Shown here: in pieces, positions 1 through 7,288 of the stretch
Layout of the letters: the number at the start of each line of letters is the position of its first letter
How positions within the stretch are numbered: the first letter of the stretch is position 1
NCBI GenBank assembly: GCA_016741945.1
Contig: JACVCQ010000050.1
Span: forward strand, 1-10,544
Origin: Chitinophagaceae bacterium
GTDB taxonomy: Bacteria > Bacteroidota > Bacteroidia > Chitinophagales > Chitinophagaceae
Direction of reading: 5' to 3'
DNA length: 10,544 bases
Notes under the pieces: model-generated
What the model saw: only the letters and a program-made list of their open reading frames with translations
Databases searched by the model: none
What the model was told of the DNA's origin: nothing
Translations under genes and position numbers: made by a program

Positions 1-204
1 GAATAAAATTCAACAACACCCAACTGTTACTTTGACAATCGATCTCTTCTTTATTGGACTTGTCTTTTTTCGCAAAGAGTTTATAGTAAAACAGCATCTG
101 GCGATCCGTTTTTAAAAGCAGCTATCTTATAGAGGAAATGGTCTTACTAGTGGAAGTGTGGAAGCCTTGTTTGCCTCTAATTGAAAAATAGCTTAAATTG
201 AAAC
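1..204. other. Leader region without a convincing gene
   Basis: No reading frame here looks like a known protein. A plus-strand frame is open from the left edge to a TAA at 113-115 (37 codons, hydrophobic middle), and a minus-strand frame starting at 97 runs off the left edge (about 32 codons, lysine-rich). Either could be the end of a neighbouring gene, but neither is recognisable. The pntAA promoter should lie here. The nearest thing to a Bacteroidota -7 box is TACTTTG at 28-34, one base short of TAnnTTTG, so I do not call a promoter. Confidence 0.4.
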
Positions 205-1323
205 ATGATTCTTGGTATACTCAAAGAAACAAACGATAAAAGGGTATCACTCTTACCCGAACAAGCTGAATTGCTTACGAAGCAACAAATTGCAATATGG
301 ACTGAAGTGGGTGCCGGAATACAAGCTTTTGCTGATGACGATAGCTATATGGCTAAAAATACATTGCTTAAAGCGAGAACAGAAATTTTACAACAAGCAG
401 ATCTCATTCTTGCAATTCATCCGCTTTCATCAGAAGAAATTATGCTGCTAAAATCAGGTGCTATTTTAGTAGGGGTATTTCAGCCTTTATTTCATATTGC
501 ATTAATGAAGCAACTGGCTTCGAAAATGATTACTGTTTTTAGTCTCGACATGATACCTAGAACTACACGAGCACAAAGTATGGATGTGTTGAGCAGTCAA
601 GCTAATATTGCCGGCTATCGGGCAGTATTACTCGCTGCAACACTTTTTCCGCGCTATTTCCCTATGTTCATGACTGCAGCTGGTAGTATTCCTCCCGCTA
701 AGGTTTTAATCATTGGTGCAGGCGTTGCGGGATTGCAGGCCATTGCAACCGCAAGAAGGCTTGGTGCAGTAGTAGAAGTGTCTGACACAAGACCTGCTGT
801 AAAAGAAGAAGTAATGAGCTTGGGAGCTAAATTTATTGAGGTAGAAGGCGCTGCAGATGCTTCTAAAGCCGGCGGTTATGCCGTTGAACAATCTGAGGAA
901 TATAAACAAAGGCAACAGGAAAGATTAGCTGCATCTGTTGCAAAGTCTGATATCATTATTACTACCGCTCAGATACCTGGAAAGAAAGCGCCATTACTTA
1001 TCAATGAAAAAATGTTGAATAGTATGAAACCCGGAAGTGTAATCATTGATTTAGCTGCTGCAACCGGCGGTAATGTATTTGCTACTCAAAATAATGCAAC
1101 CATTATGCATCATGGCATCACCATCATGGGGAATAGTAATTTGGCAGCAGAAATGCCATGGGACGCCAGTAAACTGTATGGGAAAAATGTATTGAATTTC
1201 CTACAACTCATCATTACTAAAGAAGGAAGTATAACACTGAATTTTGAAGATGATATTGTTAAAGGATGCTGTATAACACACGGAGGAAATGTCGTGAATG
1301 AACGAGTGGTAAATAGTGAATAG
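205..1323 (+). CDS. pntAA: NAD(P) transhydrogenase, NAD(H)-binding alpha-1 subunit
   Basis: This is the soluble domain I subunit of the proton-translocating transhydrogenase. It binds NAD(H) and passes hydride to NADP bound on PntB at the cytoplasmic face of the membrane. The 372 residues match the length of the stand-alone alpha-1 subunit found where alpha is split. The alanine dehydrogenase/PNT N-terminal domain covers about residues 1-140 and includes the RAQSMD signature (122-127). The Rossmann domain follows, with GAGVAGLQA (171-179) and acidic D194 near the end of the second strand. The mobile-loop region ITTAQIPGKKAP is at 252-263 and IDLAAATGGN at 281-290. The ATG at 205 gives the typical MILGILKE start. 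It is the first gene of pntAA-pntAB-pntB. The last few codons (VVNSE and stop) lie inside a heptamer repeat array, so the array seems to have shaped the C-terminus. The family call is secure; the effect of the repeat is inferred. Confidence 0.96.
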   Translation: MILGILKETNDKRVSLLPEQAELLTKQQIAIWTEVGAGIQAFADDDSYMAKNTLLKARTEILQQADLILAIHPLSSEEIMLLKSGAILVGVFQPLFHIALMKQLASKMITVFSLDMIPRTTRAQSMDVLSSQANIAGYRAVLLAATLFPRYFPMFMTAAGSIPPAKVLIIGAGVAGLQAIATARRLGAVVEVSDTRPAVKEEVMSLGAKFIEVEGAADASKAGGYAVEQSEEYKQRQQERLAASVAKSDIIITTAQIPGKKAPLLINEKMLNSMKPGSVIIDLAAATGGNVFATQNNATIMHHGITIMGNSNLAAEMPWDASKLYGKNVLNFLQLIITKEGSITLNFEDDIVKGCCITHGGNVVNERVVNSE

Positions 1324-1374
1324 TCAGTAGTGATTAGTGTTTGATTGAATACCACACTCATTATTTACTACTCA
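1310..1374. repeat. Inverted heptamer-repeat array 1 (TGANTAG type)
   Basis: The left arm is four contiguous 7-base units: TAAATAG, TGAATAG, TCAGTAG and TGATTAG (1310-1337). After a 16-base centre, the right arm (1354-1374), read on the minus strand, is TGAGTAG, TAAATAA and TGAGTGT, the same heptamer family inverted. Allowing mismatches, 1304-1318 pairs with 1359-1373 (13 of 15). The left arm supplies the pntAA stop codon. There is no T-tract, so it is not a standard terminator. It may act as an mRNA hairpin between pntAA and pntAB. The repeat pattern is seen directly; any function is inference. Confidence 0.75.
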
Positions 1375-1404
1375 CTCAAAAAGGATAATAATCAAATTAT
1401 AATC

Positions 1405-1713
1405 ATGGAAACAATATTAAACTGGATACAATCTCACATCGATATCATTTACATCGTGATATTATCTGTGTTTTTAGGTATTGAGGTAATCGGAAGAGTA
1501 CCCAGTGTGCTTCATACACCTTTAATGAGTGGTGCAATTGCGATAAATGGAGTTGTGATTATCGGAGCTATCATTGTAATGGGAAAAGTTGAGCCGGGTA
1601 ATTATGTGGCATTGATTATTGGATTTTTAGCTGTTATCTTAGGTACATTGAATGTGGTAGGCGGTTTTGTAGTGACTGACCGAATGCTGGAAATGTTTAA
1701 AAAGAAAAAATAA
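1405..1713 (+). CDS. pntAB: NAD(P) transhydrogenase, membrane alpha-2 subunit
   Basis: This small integral membrane subunit forms part of the proton channel of transhydrogenase together with the membrane domain of PntB. The 102 residues hold hydrophobic segments at about 12-29, 43-60 and 65-90, and a lysine-rich cytoplasmic tail. The run FLGIEVIGRVPSVLHTPLMS (23-42) is the family signature. The following segment reads GAIAINGVV, where I recall Asn more often than Ile45, a possible minor deviation. The start is the ATG at 1405. An upstream in-frame TTG at 1345 would add 20 residues, but these are encoded by the heptamer array and are not part of the family. The gene sits between the NAD-binding and NADP-binding subunits, 34 bases before pntB. 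Confidence 0.93.
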   Translation: METILNWIQSHIDIIYIVILSVFLGIEVIGRVPSVLHTPLMSGAIAINGVVIIGAIIVMGKVEPGNYVALIIGFLAVILGTLNVVGGFVVTDRMLEMFKKKK

Positions 1714-1733
1714 TACTGTTCTTTTCAACAGTA
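1714..1733 (+). other. Small hairpin between pntAB and pntB
   Basis: TACTGTT and AACAGTA form a perfect 7-base inverted repeat with a 6-base loop, starting directly after the pntAB stop codon. No T-run follows, so it is not an intrinsic terminator. It could influence mRNA decay or translation of pntB, but chance is also possible at this length. Confidence 0.35.
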
Positions 1734-1747
1734 AGAAAATAGATGCT

Positions 1748-3214
1748 ATGGAATTAAGTCTGCTCACAGTTTGCTACCTGATTGGATCACTGACCTTTAT
1801 TATTGGTCTAAAAATGTTATCACACCCCGATTCTGCGAGGAAAGGTAATCTTGTAGCAGCAGTTGGTATGACCATCGCTATTTTAGGAACCATTTTTCTA
1901 TATGAGGAAGAAGGAAAAAAGTTGGGTAATTATAGCTGGATTTTTGGAGGTCTTTTTTTAGGAACAGTTATCGGGGTTTTGGCAGCTAAAAAAGTGAAAA
2001 TGACTGCCATGCCAGAAATGGTAAGTCTTTTCAATGGTATGGGAGGGGCTTGTGCAGCCTTAATTTCCGTGAATGAGTTCGGACATATTTCTAAAATGCT
2101 GACAGTTTCTACAGCAGATATTCCTGGATGGCATACCACAATTATAGTATCACCGGAAGAATCAGTAAACATGATAGGGATGGTTATTACGATTTTTCTG
2201 GGATTGATTATAGGTACGGTTTCTTTTGCCGGAAGTATGATTGCATGGGGTAAATTGAATGGGAAAGTCAAAGATTTTGCTTTTCCGGGTCAACAAGTAT
2301 TTAATCTTATATTGCTTGCAGGTACTTTAATAACTGCTGGTTATTTAGCGTTCAATCTTACTGCAAATAATGTTATTCTATTTTATATAATAGCCATAGC
2401 ATCATTAATTTATGGAGTACTATTTGTTTTGCCAATTGGTGGTGCAGATATGCCTGTTGTTATTTCATTACTCAATTCTTTTACGGGGGTGGCTGCAGCT
2501 TGTGGTGGTTTTTTATATGATAATCAAGTGATGTTAACGGGTGGTATACTGGTTGGCGCTGCGGGCACCTTGTTAACTATTCTTATGTGTAAAGCCATGA
2601 ATCGAAGTTTGACTAATGTTTTAATTGGTTCATTCGGTGGTAATAAATCTAGTGCTTCTGCTGCTCAAACAGGCCCACAAGGCAATTACAAAGAAATATC
2701 TTTATCAGATGCTGCCGTGTGTATGTGTTATGCCAACAAAGTTATCATTGTGCCGGGTTATGGATTGGCAGTTGCTCAGGCGCAACACGTTTGTCATGAG
2801 TTAGAAAAATTACTGGAAGAAAAAGGAGTGAATGTTAGCTATGCGATCCATCCAGTAGCTGGCCGTATGCCAGGACACATGAACGTATTATTGGCAGAAG
2901 CCGATGTGAGTTATGATAAACTGCAAGAAATGGAACAAGCCAATGACGAATTTAAAACAACAGACGTGGTATTAGTATTAGGTGCCAATGATGTTGTAAA
3001 TCCAGCTGCCAAAACAGATGCTTCTTCACCCATTTATGGCATGCCGATATTAGAAGTAGAACAGGCAAAAACTGTGATCGTGAATAAACGCAGTATGAAA
3101 CCCGGCTATGCGGGCATTGAAAATGAATTATTTTTTCAGCCCAAAACCTCCATGTTATTTGGTGATGCTAAAGCAGCATTACAAAAACTGGTTGCTGAGA
3201 TAAAGTCCTTGTAA
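1748..3214 (+). CDS. pntB: NAD(P) transhydrogenase, NADP(H)-binding beta subunit
   Basis: This 488-residue subunit combines the beta membrane domain with the cytoplasmic NADP(H)-binding domain III. Together with PntAA and PntAB it uses proton influx to reduce NADP with NADH. The membrane part runs to about residue 297 with multiple hydrophobic segments and the conserved FNGMGGACAAL (95-105). Domain III has its hallmarks in order: GYGLAVAQAQ (337-346, dinucleotide-binding turn), RMPGHMNVLLAEA (373-385), GANDVVNPAA (412-421) and NKRSMKPGYAG (446-456). Length matches the family. The ATG at 1748 gives a membrane-type N-terminus; another ATG at 1743 is out of frame. A hydrophilic loop at about 110-140 separates two membrane segments. 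No terminator follows, and the next gene's promoter overlaps the stop codon, so some read-through is likely. Confidence 0.97.
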   Translation: MELSLLTVCYLIGSLTFIIGLKMLSHPDSARKGNLVAAVGMTIAILGTIFLYEEEGKKLGNYSWIFGGLFLGTVIGVLAAKKVKMTAMPEMVSLFNGMGGACAALISVNEFGHISKMLTVSTADIPGWHTTIIVSPEESVNMIGMVITIFLGLIIGTVSFAGSMIAWGKLNGKVKDFAFPGQQVFNLILLAGTLITAGYLAFNLTANNVILFYIIAIASLIYGVLFVLPIGGADMPVVISLLNSFTGVAAACGGFLYDNQVMLTGGILVGAAGTLLTILMCKAMNRSLTNVLIGSFGGNKSSASAAQTGPQGNYKEISLSDAAVCMCYANKVIIVPGYGLAVAQAQHVCHELEKLLEEKGVNVSYAIHPVAGRMPGHMNVLLAEADVSYDKLQEMEQANDEFKTTDVVLVLGANDVVNPAAKTDASSPIYGMPILEVEQAKTVIVNKRSMKPGYAGIENELFFQPKTSMLFGDAKAALQKLVAEIKSL

Positions 3215-3241
3215 GGAATAATAATGGCTTGCTTACTTTTG
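3208..3241 (+). promoter_or_regulatory. Bacteroidota-type promoter for the RsmF-like gene
   Basis: CTTG (3208-3211), 22 bases, then TACTTTTG (3234-3241) fits the known TTG-N17-23-TAnnTTTG promoter of this phylum. The first element overlaps the pntB stop codon. The ATG at 3246 begins only four bases after the box, so a transcript from this promoter would be leaderless or nearly so. The motif match is seen; activity is inferred. Confidence 0.55.
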
Positions 3242-3245
3242 CAAC

Positions 3246-4601
3246 ATGACTTTACCGCCTGATTTGATTCAATCGCTTCAATCTGTAAAAGGATTTCGGG
3301 AATCTTCTTTTAAGGCTGTTCATGAATCCGGCGAGCAGGTTACAGCTATTCGTTTTAATCCGGTAAAGAAATTATCAACAAGTCATCCCTTTAGCAGACA
3401 AGCTATTCCCTGGTGTCCTTTTGGCATTTACTTAGATGAACGACCATCTTTCACTTTGGATCCTTCTTTTCATGCAGGGGCTTATTATGTTCAGGATGCA
3501 AGTAGTATGTTTTTATGGGAAGTGATTTCTCAATTAGTACCCAATCCTCATTCTAAAAAAGTATTGGACCTCTGTGCGGCACCTGGTGGAAAATCAACTT
3601 TATTGGCTTCATATTTTAAAGATGCATTATTGGTAAGTAATGAAGTCATTAAATCGAGGGCCAGTATCTTAGTTGAAAACTTAACCAAATGGGGTAATAG
3701 CAATGTGATAGTTACGAATAATGATCCTGCTCATTTTGCGCAAGCAGGAATTGCATTTGATGTCATTGTGGTAGATGCACCTTGCAGTGGCAGTGGATTA
3801 TTTAGAAAAGATCCGGATGCGATTGCAGAGTGGAGCTTAGATCATGTACAACACTGTAGTCTGCGTCAAAAAAGAATATTAGATGATATCATTCCTGCAT
3901 TGAATGAAAATGGCATATTGATTTATGCTACTTGCTCTTATTCTCAAGAAGAAGATGAAATGATGGCAGAGTGGCTAATGTCTTCCGGAGAATTTGAAGC
4001 AGCATCCATTACCATTCCTGAGGAATGGAATATTGTTGAAACCTTTGCAGAAAAAAGCCATGCACCCGGCTATCGTTTTTATCCGGATCAACTTAAAGGA
4101 GAAGGGTTCTTCATAGCTGCTTTTAAGAAAAAAAGTGCTGCTACCACGATGGGTAAAGGCAAATCAATCACATTGAAATTACCTCAAAAGCAAGAACTCG
4201 AACAGATGCGTAGTTTCTTACCAATTTCGGAAAGTTTTTATGTTTTTAAACAGGGTGATCAATTTCGACTCATCGATGAGCAATGGCATCATGATCTCCA
4301 ACAATTGGCAAGCAATTTATACATACGTAAAGCTGGAATAGGAGTAGGTGAGCTTAAAGGAAAAGATATGATTCCCTCACATGAGTTGGCGATGAGTATA
4401 CAGCCTTTAGATCATTTCAATCAGGTAACCGTAAATACGGAAGAAGCACTCAAATATTTGCGTAGACAAGACCTTTATCTGGATGCAACAAAAGGATGGA
4501 ATTTGGTTGTGTATGAACAACTGCCATTGGGCTGGATCAAATCACTTCCCAATCGCATCAATAACTACTATCCACAAGAGTGGCGTATTTTAAAACAGTA
4601 A
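3246..4601 (+). CDS. RsmF-like 16S rRNA m5C methyltransferase
   Basis: This SAM-dependent RNA cytosine-C5 methyltransferase of the NOL1/NOP2/Sun (RsmB/RsmF) family acts in the cytoplasm on rRNA. The short N-terminal region has AIRFNPVK (34-41). The catalytic domain contains the SAM-binding motif LDLCAAPGGKS (107-117), motif IV DAPCSGSG (177-184, Cys180) and motif VI ATCSYSQEEDE (228-238, nucleophile candidate Cys230). Both cysteines are present, so the enzyme should be active. The C-terminal third, with HELAMS (379-384), EEALKYLRRQDL (399-410) and PLGWIKSLPNRINNYYP (427-443), matches the PUA-like tail found in RsmF relatives. Its 451 residues suit RsmF-like proteins lacking extra domains. The exact target cytosine cannot be told from sequence, so no symbol is given. 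It has its own promoter box and is followed by a palindrome. Confidence 0.92.
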   Translation: MTLPPDLIQSLQSVKGFRESSFKAVHESGEQVTAIRFNPVKKLSTSHPFSRQAIPWCPFGIYLDERPSFTLDPSFHAGAYYVQDASSMFLWEVISQLVPNPHSKKVLDLCAAPGGKSTLLASYFKDALLVSNEVIKSRASILVENLTKWGNSNVIVTNNDPAHFAQAGIAFDVIVVDAPCSGSGLFRKDPDAIAEWSLDHVQHCSLRQKRILDDIIPALNENGILIYATCSYSQEEDEMMAEWLMSSGEFEAASITIPEEWNIVETFAEKSHAPGYRFYPDQLKGEGFFIAAFKKKSAATTMGKGKSITLKLPQKQELEQMRSFLPISESFYVFKQGDQFRLIDEQWHHDLQQLASNLYIRKAGIGVGELKGKDMIPSHELAMSIQPLDHFNQVTVNTEEALKYLRRQDLYLDATKGWNLVVYEQLPLGWIKSLPNRINNYYPQEWRILKQ

Positions 4602-4614
4602 TCAACATTGATTA
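4599..4614. promoter_or_regulatory. 16-base palindrome downstream of the methyltransferase gene
   Basis: TAATCAA and TTGATTA are perfect 7-base arms around CA, beginning at the methyltransferase stop codon. The 2-base centre is too tight for a good RNA hairpin, which favours a DNA operator. It lies 37 bases upstream of the TACATTTG box of the LysM gene. No binding protein is known from the sequence. Confidence 0.35.
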
Positions 4615-4650
4615 ATGCTGCTTTGAATGGCTTGTAAGACTTGAAATCCT

Positions 4651-4658
4651 TACATTTG
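4651..4658 (+). promoter_or_regulatory. TAnnTTTG promoter box for the LysM/rhodanese unit
   Basis: TACATTTG matches the Bacteroidota -7 consensus and is followed by C, as in the other boxes here. TTG candidates upstream sit at spacings of 16 (4632-4634) and 25 bases, just outside the usual 17-23, so the upstream element is weak. Transcription would begin about 10-15 bases before the ATG at 4678. Confidence 0.45.
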
Positions 4659-4677
4659 CCACTCTTGGTACTTTCAA

Positions 4678-5643
4678 ATGGCTATGAAAAAAGGATTCAT
4701 TTTTATTGGAATGTTATTGCTATGCTTTTGTGTAGCAGCACAGCAGAAATTATTGTTGAAGGGGAAGCCCAATGCTATGTATGTTGAACATAAAGTTGGC
4801 GAAAAAGAATCCTTGTCATCCATCGGACGCATGTATGGATTAACTGCTTCTCAACTCTCACGTTTTAATGGAAGAAGTCCATCTTCGGTATTGTCAAAAG
4901 GTAGTATACTGAAGATACCTGTAAGTATCGATGATATTTCGCAGAAAACGGGGACACCCGTTTATCATACAGTAGTAAAAGGGGACAACTTATTCAAGAT
5001 CAGTCAGCGCTATAATAAAGTGCCTGTTAACCAATTAAAAACCTGGAACAAATTGGGTGCTGCTGGAGTGAAAAATGGACAGGAATTGGTGATAGGTTAT
5101 ATCAAGACAAACAGCGATCAGCCATCTCTAGTATCAACACCAAAAGAGACAATAACAGAAAAACCAGTTGAGACTAGTATTGCAACAGATATAGTGACAA
5201 AATCACAAGTGTCTGAGCAAGCCAAAACAGTTCAAGTAAAAGAAAAGGAAACGGTGCCGGTTTTTCATAAAGATCTTGATGAAAAAAGTAACATTTCGTC
5301 TGTTAATCATCCCTCACTGCCCGACGAAGGTTTTTTTGCCTCTCTGTATGATAGAGATGATCTGACATTGGTACAACAGTATCGTTCCGGTGATGCAGCT
5401 ACTTTTAAAACCATTAGTGGGTGGACAGACAAGAAATATTATGTGTTGATCAATGATATCAAACCCGGTACGATTGTTCGGATTACGGCATCCAACAATA
5501 AAAGTATTTGTGCCAGGGTTCTTTCACAGCTGCAGGTTACCAAGGGGTATGAAGGATTACTATTACGCATGAATAATGCAGCAGCAGCGGTATTGGGCAT
5601 TAAAGATGAAAAGTTTACGGTTACACTTACTTTTTTTGAATAA
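4678..5643 (+). CDS. Secreted LysM protein with degenerate RlpA-like domain
   Basis: This is a predicted envelope protein that binds peptidoglycan. The N-terminus (positive charge, hydrophobic 6-21, then AQQK) looks like a signal peptide cleaved near residue 21. Two LysM domains follow. The first, at about 35-81, has HKVGEKESLSSIGRMYGL; the second, at about 95-141, has HTVVKGDNLFKISQRYN. A polar linker rich in Thr, Glu, Lys and Ser covers 143-210. The C-terminal domain (about 218-320), with YYVLINDIKPGTIVRIT (254-270) and ARVL (279-282), resembles the double-psi beta-barrel of RlpA, but no catalytic residue can be assigned, so this part is inferred. The ATG at 4678 fits; a second ATG at 4684 is equally possible. 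The next gene starts 8 bases after the stop, so the two are probably co-transcribed. Confidence 0.8.
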   Translation: MAMKKGFIFIGMLLLCFCVAAQQKLLLKGKPNAMYVEHKVGEKESLSSIGRMYGLTASQLSRFNGRSPSSVLSKGSILKIPVSIDDISQKTGTPVYHTVVKGDNLFKISQRYNKVPVNQLKTWNKLGAAGVKNGQELVIGYIKTNSDQPSLVSTPKETITEKPVETSIATDIVTKSQVSEQAKTVQVKEKETVPVFHKDLDEKSNISSVNHPSLPDEGFFASLYDRDDLTLVQQYRSGDAATFKTISGWTDKKYYVLINDIKPGTIVRITASNNKSICARVLSQLQVTKGYEGLLLRMNNAAAAVLGIKDEKFTVTLTFFE

Positions 5644-5651
5644 ATCATTCT

Positions 5652-6359
5652 ATGATGAAGAACTTTATACTTAAATTTTGTTGCTTTTTCATGTGGGTAG
5701 TATCATCTGCTTGTGAAACCCATGCGCAAGAAAAGCTGAGTATACCTGTTGCAGAGTTCGAAACGAAATTAAAGGCAAGAAATTATCAGGTGCTCGACGT
5801 AAGAACGGCCGGAGAATTCAAAGCAGGTTATTTGAAAGGAGCCCTTCAAGCAGACTGGCTCAATAAAAAGGAATTTGAAGAACGGACTAGACATTTGAAT
5901 CCGGAGAAGCCCTTGTTAGTGTATTGCGCTTCAGGGGTGAGAAGTGAGCAGGCTGCAAAATGGTTATTAAAAAAGGGATTTAAAGAAGTCTATAATTTAA
6001 AAGGTGGCACTGCTGCATGGCAGGTGTCAGGGAAGAAGCTTGAAGCTTCACAAATTGCAGCACAACTCAGTATAACTGATTTTGAAAAAATGATTCAATC
6101 AGGTATTGTATTGGTAGATGTAGGAGCAGAATGGTGTCCACCTTGTAAAAAAATGGAACCTGTGATTAAACAATTACAAGCTGAACTTACAGACAAATTT
6201 AAGTTGGTGAAAGTAGACGGTGGTAATGACATTGAAGTGATGAAATATATCAAAGCAGATGCACTTCCCACATTCGTGATCTATAAAAATGGTAAAGAAA
6301 TTTGGAGAGATTTTGGGATTGTTTCCAAGGAAGTTCTTCAATCACAACTTGTGCAGTAA
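5652..6359 (+). CDS. Secreted rhodanese-thioredoxin fusion protein
   Basis: This 235-residue protein joins two redox/sulfur domains and is predicted to act outside the cytoplasm. The N-terminus is hydrophobic (5-20) and ends with CETHAQ (21-26). It could be cleaved after Ala25, or less likely be lipidated at Cys21, since the lipobox is poor. The single rhodanese domain (about 31-125) has LDVRTAGEF (48-56) and the active loop CASGVRS with Cys92, then LKGGTAAW (116-123). The thioredoxin-like domain (about 140-235) has WCPPC (161-165) and cis-proline Pro206 in ALPTF. WCPPC instead of WCGPC suggests altered redox potential or a reductase role. A fused pair suggests handling of protein persulfides or disulfides in the periplasm; the substrate is unknown. 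It follows the LysM gene by 8 bases and meets fmt end to end 3 bases later. Confidence 0.87.
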   Translation: MMKNFILKFCCFFMWVVSSACETHAQEKLSIPVAEFETKLKARNYQVLDVRTAGEFKAGYLKGALQADWLNKKEFEERTRHLNPEKPLLVYCASGVRSEQAAKWLLKKGFKEVYNLKGGTAAWQVSGKKLEASQIAAQLSITDFEKMIQSGIVLVDVGAEWCPPCKKMEPVIKQLQAELTDKFKLVKVDGGNDIEVMKYIKADALPTFVIYKNGKEIWRDFGIVSKEVLQSQLVQ

Positions 6360-6362
6360 TAT

Positions 6363-7283
6363 CTACTGAGGACGATATCCTCTTAGGAACTCAATAATCG
6401 GCATTCTTTTCTTTCCCTCGAGCTGTATATCTAATACATGGATATACCCGTCAGCAGTGGCAAATTTTAAAAAACTCTTGCCATCTGTAAACACAGTCCC
6501 GACCGGATGTTGATGATGTTGTTGTTCTGTAGCACTCTTGTATATTTTTAAAACTTTTCCATCCAATTTTGTTAAAGCGCCTGGAAAAGGTGATAAACCA
6601 CGGATCAGGTTATGAATAGCTATCGTAGAACGATCCCATTGAATAACACAAGTTTCTGTGAAAATTTTAGGAGCATGTTTCAGTTGGACATCTTCGCTAA
6701 AAATAGCTTGTGGCTTTTCTTTAAGCGTATCATTTTTGAATCCATTTACTGTTTCTACCAGTAGGTTGGCACCAATCAGTTTCATCCGGTCATGTATTTC
6801 GCCGGCTGTCTCGTTTTCACCAATGGGAAATGAGCGTTGTAAGAGTATATTGCCGGTATCAATTTCATGCTTTAGTTTAAAAGTGGTAACTCCGGTTTCT
6901 TTTTCGCCATTGATCACAGCCCAATTGATGGGTGCCGCACCACGATACTGTGGCAGTAAAGAAGCATGAAGATTAATAGTGCCCAATGGAGGCATATTCC
7001 ATACCACTTCCGGCAACATGCGAAATGCTACTACAATTTGTAAATCGGCTTTTAATTCTTGAAGTGCTTGAATAAAATCAGGATCTTTTAATTTGATCGG
7101 TTGCAGTAACGGTAACCCATTCGCAACAGCATACTGTTTCACAGCACTTTCATGCATTTTAAGTCCTCTACCTGCAGGTTTATCAGGAGCAGTAACAACA
7201 GCTATAATATTGTATCCTGCTTTTACCAGTGCATCCAATGATGCTACTGCAAATTCAGGTGTTCCCATGAAAATGATGCGCAT
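6363..7283 (-). CDS. fmt: Methionyl-tRNA formyltransferase
   Basis: This enzyme transfers a formyl group from 10-formyltetrahydrofolate to Met-tRNAfMet, preparing the initiator tRNA for bacterial translation. Its 306 residues match the family. The start MRIIFMGTPEFA and the formyltransferase core motif INLHASLLPQYRGAAPI (103-119) are characteristic, with catalytic Asn104 and His106, and Asp142 in IDTGNI (141-146). The C-terminal tRNA-binding domain covers about 205-306. AFRMLP (86-91) has Arg where many homologues have Gly, a variant I associate with Bacteroidota. The start is the ATG at 7283. An in-frame TTG at 7304 would add seven residues, but these are encoded by the heptamer array. It lies downstream of the muramidase gene on the same strand and is convergent with the rhodanese-thioredoxin gene, with no clear terminator between them. 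Confidence 0.96.
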   Translation of the reverse strand: MRIIFMGTPEFAVASLDALVKAGYNIIAVVTAPDKPAGRGLKMHESAVKQYAVANGLPLLQPIKLKDPDFIQALQELKADLQIVVAFRMLPEVVWNMPPLGTINLHASLLPQYRGAAPINWAVINGEKETGVTTFKLKHEIDTGNILLQRSFPIGENETAGEIHDRMKLIGANLLVETVNGFKNDTLKEKPQAIFSEDVQLKHAPKIFTETCVIQWDRSTIAIHNLIRGLSPFPGALTKLDGKVLKIYKSATEQQHHQHPVGTVFTDGKSFLKFATADGYIHVLDIQLEGKKRMPIIEFLRGYRPQ

Positions 7284-7288
7284 GTGAT

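Noticed and set aside
1..115. Edge reading frames on both strands (37 codons plus, about 32 codons minus)
   Set aside because: Neither resembles a known protein, both are short, and AT-rich sequence gives such frames by chance. They may be gene ends but this cannot be shown.
706..915. Antisense reading frames inside pntAA, pntB, fmt, the LysM gene and the membrane-protein gene
   Set aside because: They lie wholly opposite or out of frame with clearly conserved genes and show no protein-like motifs.
1345..1404. N-terminal extension of PntAB from a TTG at 1345
   Set aside because: The 20 extra residues come from the heptamer array and intergenic DNA, and the PntAB family begins at the ATG at 1405.
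6368..6382. GAGGA-CGATA-TCCTC hairpin near the convergent fmt and rhodanese ends
   Set aside because: It has only 5-base arms inside the fmt coding sequence and no clear T-tract, so it is weak as a terminator.
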